A stretch of DNA of 64,000 bases, taken from positions 16,491-80,490 of the forward strand of contig JAZQZZ010000022.1 in assembly GCA_045634305.1 (NCBI GenBank), given 5' to 3'. Both the position numbers and the translations under genes were made by a program. Source of the stretch: HGM04593 sp045634305 (GTDB lineage Bacteria > Bacteroidota > Bacteroidia > Bacteroidales > Bacteroidaceae). Below, piece after piece: positions 60,853 through 64,000 of this stretch. Within the stretch, counting starts at the first letter, position 1. Every line of letters begins with the position of its first letter. The notes beneath the pieces were generated by a model that saw nothing but the letters and a program-made list of their open reading frames with translations, did not search any database and was not told where the DNA came from.

Positions 60853-60883
60853 AATTGTAAATTTTATAAAACCATTTAAGACA

Positions 60884-61189
60884 ATGAGTCAGAAAATTAG
60901 AATCAAACTTAAATCTTACGATCACAACTTGGTTGACAAGTCGGCTGAGAAGATTGTAAAGACTGTGAAGGCTACAGGCGCTATCGTTAGCGGTCCAATT
61001 CCATTGCCTACACACAAGCGTATTTTCACTGTTAACCGTTCTACATTCGTTAACAAGAAGAGCCGCGAGCAGTTCCAGCTCTCTTCTTTCAAGAGACTTA
61101 TCGACATCTACAGCTCTACAGCTAAGACTGTTGATGCTCTCATGAAGCTTGAGTTGCCTTCAGGAGTTGAGGTTGAGATTAAAGTGTAA
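60884..61189 (+). CDS. rpsJ: 30S ribosomal protein S10
   Basis: The 101-residue protein begins MSQKIRIKLKSYDHNLVDKS and contains TGAIVSGPIPLPTHKRIFTV near residue 32, the standard S10 signature. It serves in the 30S head and, in other bacteria, in NusB-dependent antitermination. The open frame extends back through the hairpin to 60833, but ATG at 60884 gives the normal length. It leads the S10 gene block. Confidence 0.98.
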   Translation: MSQKIRIKLKSYDHNLVDKSAEKIVKTVKATGAIVSGPIPLPTHKRIFTVNRSTFVNKKSREQFQLSSFKRLIDIYSSTAKTVDALMKLELPSGVEVEIKV

Positions 61190-61228
61190 TTTTAATGCGA
61201 ATTATTAATTTTTTAAATTAAAACTGAA

Positions 61229-61846
61229 ATGCCAGGATTATTAGGAAAAAAAATCGGAATGATGTCCGTTTTCAGTGCCGATGGTAAGAATGTTCCATGC
61301 ACTGTTATCGAAGCAGGTCCTTGTGCAGTTACACAGGTGAAGACAATTGAGAAGGATGGCTATGAGGCTGTTCAGGTTGGCTTCCAGGATCAGAAGGAGA
61401 GCCGTATCAGCGCTCCTCTCGCAGGCCACTTCAAGAAGGCCGGTGTAGCTCCCAAGCGCCACTTGGCCGAGTTCAAGGGTTTTGAGACAGAGCTCGCTTT
61501 GGGCGATGTTATCACAGTAGATCTCTTTGCAGATACTTCTTACGTTAGCGTAACAGGTACTTCAAAGGGTAAGGGTTTCCAGGGTGTCGTTAAAAGACAC
61601 AACTTTGGTGGTGTAGGTCAGGCTACTCACGGTCAGCACAACCGCGCTCGCAAGCCGGGTTCTATCGGTGCTTGTTCATACCCTGCAAAGGTATTCAAAG
61701 GCCTCCGAATGGGTGGTCAGATGGGTAACGTGCGTGTTACTACACACAACCTCCAAGTGTTAAAGGTAATTCCTGAACACAACCTTTTGGTTATCAAGGG
61801 TTCAGTTCCAGGTTACAATGGTTCAATCGTAATAATTGAAAAGTAA
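61229..61846 (+). CDS. rplC: 50S ribosomal protein L3
   Basis: The 205-residue L3 begins MPGLLGKKIGMMSVFSADGK and holds the conserved loop GKGFQGVVKRHNFGGVGQAT near residue 112 that reaches toward the peptidyl-transferase centre. It overlaps the start of rplD by one base (TAATG). Codon use is typical of highly expressed genes. Confidence 0.98.
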   Translation: MPGLLGKKIGMMSVFSADGKNVPCTVIEAGPCAVTQVKTIEKDGYEAVQVGFQDQKESRISAPLAGHFKKAGVAPKRHLAEFKGFETELALGDVITVDLFADTSYVSVTGTSKGKGFQGVVKRHNFGGVGQATHGQHNRARKPGSIGACSYPAKVFKGLRMGGQMGNVRVTTHNLQVLKVIPEHNLLVIKGSVPGYNGSIVIIEK

Positions 61847-62487
61847 TGGAAATCAGCGTATTAAACATAAATGGTGAGAATACCGGCAGAAAGGTTGTCT
61901 TGGATGAGTCAATCTTCGGCATCGAGCCCAACGAGCACGTTGTTTATATGGCGGTAAGACAGTATCTTGCTGCTCAGCGTCAGGGTACTCACAAGTCTAA
62001 GGAGAGAAGCGAGATTTCAGGTTCTACACGTAAGCTCGGTCGTCAGAAGGGCGGCGGTGGCGCTCGTCGTGGTGACATCAACTCACCTCTGTTGGTAGGT
62101 GGTGCTCGCGTGTTCGGTCCTACTCCACGTGATTATAGCTTCAAATTGAACAAGAAGGTTAAGCAGCTTGCTCGCAAGTCAGCTCTTTCACAGAAGGCAA
62201 TCGACAACGCAATTGTAGTTGTTGAGGACTTCGCTTTCGAGGCTCCAAGTACAAAGGCTTTTGTTAATGTGTTAAATAATCTTAAAGTTTCTGAAAAGAA
62301 GCAGTTGTTTGTTTTGCCATCTAGCAATAAAGCAGTATATTTGTCAGCCAGAAATTTGAAGGGGACTCAGATGGCTATTGCTTCGGACATTAATACCTAT
62401 GGTATAATGAATGCCGAGGTTTTGGTTGTGACTGAAAGTTCTCTTGAGGTAATTAATAACACACTGAATAAAACTAAGGAGGCATAA
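61846..62487 (+). CDS. rplD: 50S ribosomal protein L4
   Basis: The 213-residue L4 lines the nascent-chain tunnel. The extended loop with GSTRKLGRQKGGGGARRGD near residue 60 is conserved, and the C-terminal part has NAEVLVVTESSLEVI. In gamma-proteobacteria L4 represses this operon by binding its leader; there is no evidence for that here. It is followed by rplW after two bases. Confidence 0.97.
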   Translation: MEISVLNINGENTGRKVVLDESIFGIEPNEHVVYMAVRQYLAAQRQGTHKSKERSEISGSTRKLGRQKGGGGARRGDINSPLLVGGARVFGPTPRDYSFKLNKKVKQLARKSALSQKAIDNAIVVVEDFAFEAPSTKAFVNVLNNLKVSEKKQLFVLPSSNKAVYLSARNLKGTQMAIASDINTYGIMNAEVLVVTESSLEVINNTLNKTKEA

Positions 62488-62489
62488 TA

Positions 62490-62780
62490 ATGGGAGTATT
62501 GATTAAACCTATAGTCACTGAGAAGATGACTAAGATTACTGACCAGTTGAACCGCTTTGGTTTTCTTGTTCGTCCCGAGGCTAACAAGTTGGTAATTAAG
62601 AAAGAGATTGAGGCGTTGTACAATGTTACTGTCGTAGATGTAAACACAATGAACTACGCAGGCAAGAACAAGAACCGCTACACAAAGGCAGGTTTCGTTA
62701 AGGGTCGTACAAACGCTGTAAAGAAGGCTATCGTCACACTTAAGGAGGGCGATACAATTGATTTTTATAGTAACATTTAA
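62490..62780 (+). CDS. rplW: 50S ribosomal protein L23
   Basis: The 96-residue L23 sits at the tunnel exit and serves as a docking site for trigger factor and SRP. It has MGVLIKPIVTEKMTKITDQ at the start and VVDVNTMNYAGKNKNRYTK near residue 48. The gene is in its usual place between rplD and rplB. Confidence 0.97.
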   Translation: MGVLIKPIVTEKMTKITDQLNRFGFLVRPEANKLVIKKEIEALYNVTVVDVNTMNYAGKNKNRYTKAGFVKGRTNAVKKAIVTLKEGDTIDFYSNI

Positions 62781-62785
62781 TAGAG

Positions 62786-63610
62786 ATGGCAGTACGTAAA
62801 TTTAAGCCTACAACACCGGGCCAAAGACATAAGATTATTGGTACCTTTGAAGAGATCACTGCTGCGGTACCAGAGAAATCGCTTGTAACCGGTAAGCGTT
62901 CAACAGGTGGACGTAACAACGACGGTAAGATGACTATGCGCTACAGAGGCGGTGGTCACAAGCGTAAATTCAGATTTATCGATTTCAAGCGTAACAAGGA
63001 CGGTATCCCCGCTACAGTTAAGTCTATCGAGTACGATCCTAACCGTTCGGCTCGTATCGCTTTGCTTTGTTATGCTGATGGTGAGAAGAGTTATATAATT
63101 GCTCCTAATGGTTTGGAGGTTGGCGCAGTTCTGATGTCAGGTGCTGATGCTGCTCCCGAGGTTGGTAACGCTCTTCCTTTGAAGAACATTCCTATCGGTA
63201 CAGTAGTTCACAACATCGAGCTCCGTCCAGGACAGGGTGCAATCCTTGTTCGTTCTGCCGGTAACTTTGCGCAGATTGTTTCTCGTGACGAGAATTACTG
63301 TGTTATCAAGTTGCCTTCAGGTGAGATTCGCCGCATCTTGAGTACTTGCCGTGCTACAGTCGGTACAGTAGGTAACTCAGACCACGCTCTCGAGTGCTCT
63401 GGTAAGGCAGGTCGCTCACGCTGGTTGGGTCGTCGTCCTCACAACCGTGGTGTTGTTATGAACCCAGTAGATCACCCGATGGGTGGTGGTGAAGGTCGTG
63501 CTTCTGGTGGTCATCCACGTTCACGTAAGGGCTTGTACGCTAAGGGTCTCAAGACTCGTACACCTAAGAAGCAGTCTAACAAGTACATCATTGAGAGAAG
63601 AAAGAAGTAA
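62786..63610 (+). CDS. rplB: 50S ribosomal protein L2
   Basis: The 274-residue L2 supports subunit association and peptidyl transfer. It has FKPTTPGQRHKIIGTFEEIT near the start, YRGGGHKRKFRFIDF near residue 53 and the catalytically important histidine region VMNPVDHPMGGGEGRASGGH near residue 222. Normal length and position. Confidence 0.98.
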   Translation: MAVRKFKPTTPGQRHKIIGTFEEITAAVPEKSLVTGKRSTGGRNNDGKMTMRYRGGGHKRKFRFIDFKRNKDGIPATVKSIEYDPNRSARIALLCYADGEKSYIIAPNGLEVGAVLMSGADAAPEVGNALPLKNIPIGTVVHNIELRPGQGAILVRSAGNFAQIVSRDENYCVIKLPSGEIRRILSTCRATVGTVGNSDHALECSGKAGRSRWLGRRPHNRGVVMNPVDHPMGGGEGRASGGHPRSRKGLYAKGLKTRTPKKQSNKYIIERRKK

Positions 63611-63634
63611 TAATAAGGAAATTTTTGAATTAAT

Positions 63635-63904
63635 ATGAGTCGTTCATTAAAAAAAGGTCCATATATCAATGTCAAGTTGGAGAACAAGGTGCTTGCCATG
63701 AACGAGAGCGGTAAGAAATCGGTCATCAAGTCTTGGGCTCGTGCTTCTATGATTTCTCCCGATTTTGTGGGACACACAATTGCTGTTCATAACGGTAATA
63801 AATTTATTCCTGTATACGTTACTGAAAACATGGTAGGTCACAAGTTGGGCGAGTTCGCTCCTACACGTACTTTCCGTGGTCACTCTGGTAACCGTAAGAA
63901 ATAA
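63635..63904 (+). CDS. rpsS: 30S ribosomal protein S19
   Basis: The 89-residue S19 lies in the head of the small subunit. It begins MSRSLKKGPYINVKLENKVL and includes VGHKLGEFAPTRTFRGH near residue 65. The gene is in the usual place between rplB and rplV. Confidence 0.98.
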   Translation: MSRSLKKGPYINVKLENKVLAMNESGKKSVIKSWARASMISPDFVGHTIAVHNGNKFIPVYVTENMVGHKLGEFAPTRTFRGHSGNRKK

Positions 63905-63941
63905 GCAGGTATTTAAAAACTGAATTAAATTAAATAATATA

Positions 63942-64000
63942 ATGGGAGCAAGAAAAAAATTAGCTGCTGACAAGAGAAAAGAGGCACGTAAGAGCCTTTA
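63942..64000 (+). CDS. rplV: 50S ribosomal protein L22, N-terminal part only (runs off the right edge)
   Basis: After the rpsS stop, ATG at 63942 opens a frame that stays open to the end of the window, 19 codons, reading MGARKKLAADKRKEARKSL. This is the typical N-terminus of Bacteroidota L22, and its place after rpsS is invariant in the S10 cluster. The rest lies outside the window. Confidence 0.93.
   Translation, partial: MGARKKLAADKRKEARKSL

Overview
The window comes from the chromosome of a Bacteroidota bacterium, most likely order Bacteroidales. The evidence is the Bacteroidota-type promoters (TTTG, 19-21 nt, TAnnTTTG), the near absence of Shine-Dalgarno sites, families largely confined to the phylum (an UpxY-type NusG paralogue, DUF4254, DUF3256, DUF4831) and an rpsL-rpsG-fusA-rpsJ-rplC order with no tuf between fusA and rpsJ. 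The genus (Prevotella, Bacteroides, Muribaculaceae or a relative) cannot be fixed by reading alone. I saw no rRNA, tRNA, insertion sequence, prophage or CRISPR array.

Positions 1-23279 hold one long minus-strand surface-polysaccharide locus (capsule or exopolysaccharide). Transcription appears to start at a good promoter near 23248-23279. The order is: UpxY-like antiterminator, Wza-like export lipoprotein, Wzc-like tyrosine autokinase, acyltransferase, PHP-type tyrosine phosphatase, Wzx flippase, then about a dozen glycosyltransferase-type genes (GT2, GT4, Caps_synth, WbsX-like, GT92 and a NodZ-like protein), a Wzy-like polymerase, a hexapeptide acyltransferase and an unusual nucleotidyltransferase/thymidylate-kinase-like fusion. 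The locus runs off the left edge inside another GT4 gene. The GT92 gene is broken by a frameshift that looks like loss of one 4-base unit. The cassette of glycosyltransferases is visibly more AT-rich than the export and regulatory genes, as expected of exchanged capsule cassettes. No priming glycosyltransferase or sugar-nucleotide synthesis gene is visible.

Positions 23328-25717 hold a three-gene minus-strand operon (DUF4254, GT9 heptosyltransferase-like, methyltransferase). It is followed, upstream of pdxB, by two 85-bp tandem repeats that carry complete promoters and a palindrome whose arms covary between copies.

Positions 26052-57311 are housekeeping genes. They include pdxB; acpP-fabF-rnc; folB; a B12-dependent ribonucleotide reductase; dnaA; dnaX; a DivIC-like divisome gene with a small membrane protein; a LysM glucosaminidase; cdd; a low-molecular-weight tyrosine phosphatase; ruvC; ribH; a TPR protein; recF with a DciA-like gene; a nucleoside transporter; a bifunctional nuclease; rsmE-truA-EamA-DUF3256; a CapA-like protein with folD, ffh and DUF4831; hpt-adk; obgE; and a 745-residue EF-hand membrane protein of unknown function.

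Positions 57521-64000 hold the start of the merged str/S10 ribosomal operon: rpsL, rpsG, fusA, rpsJ, rplC, rplD, rplW, rplB, rpsS and the first codons of rplV. Most functional assignments rest on motifs and family resemblance recognised by eye; no database search was run.
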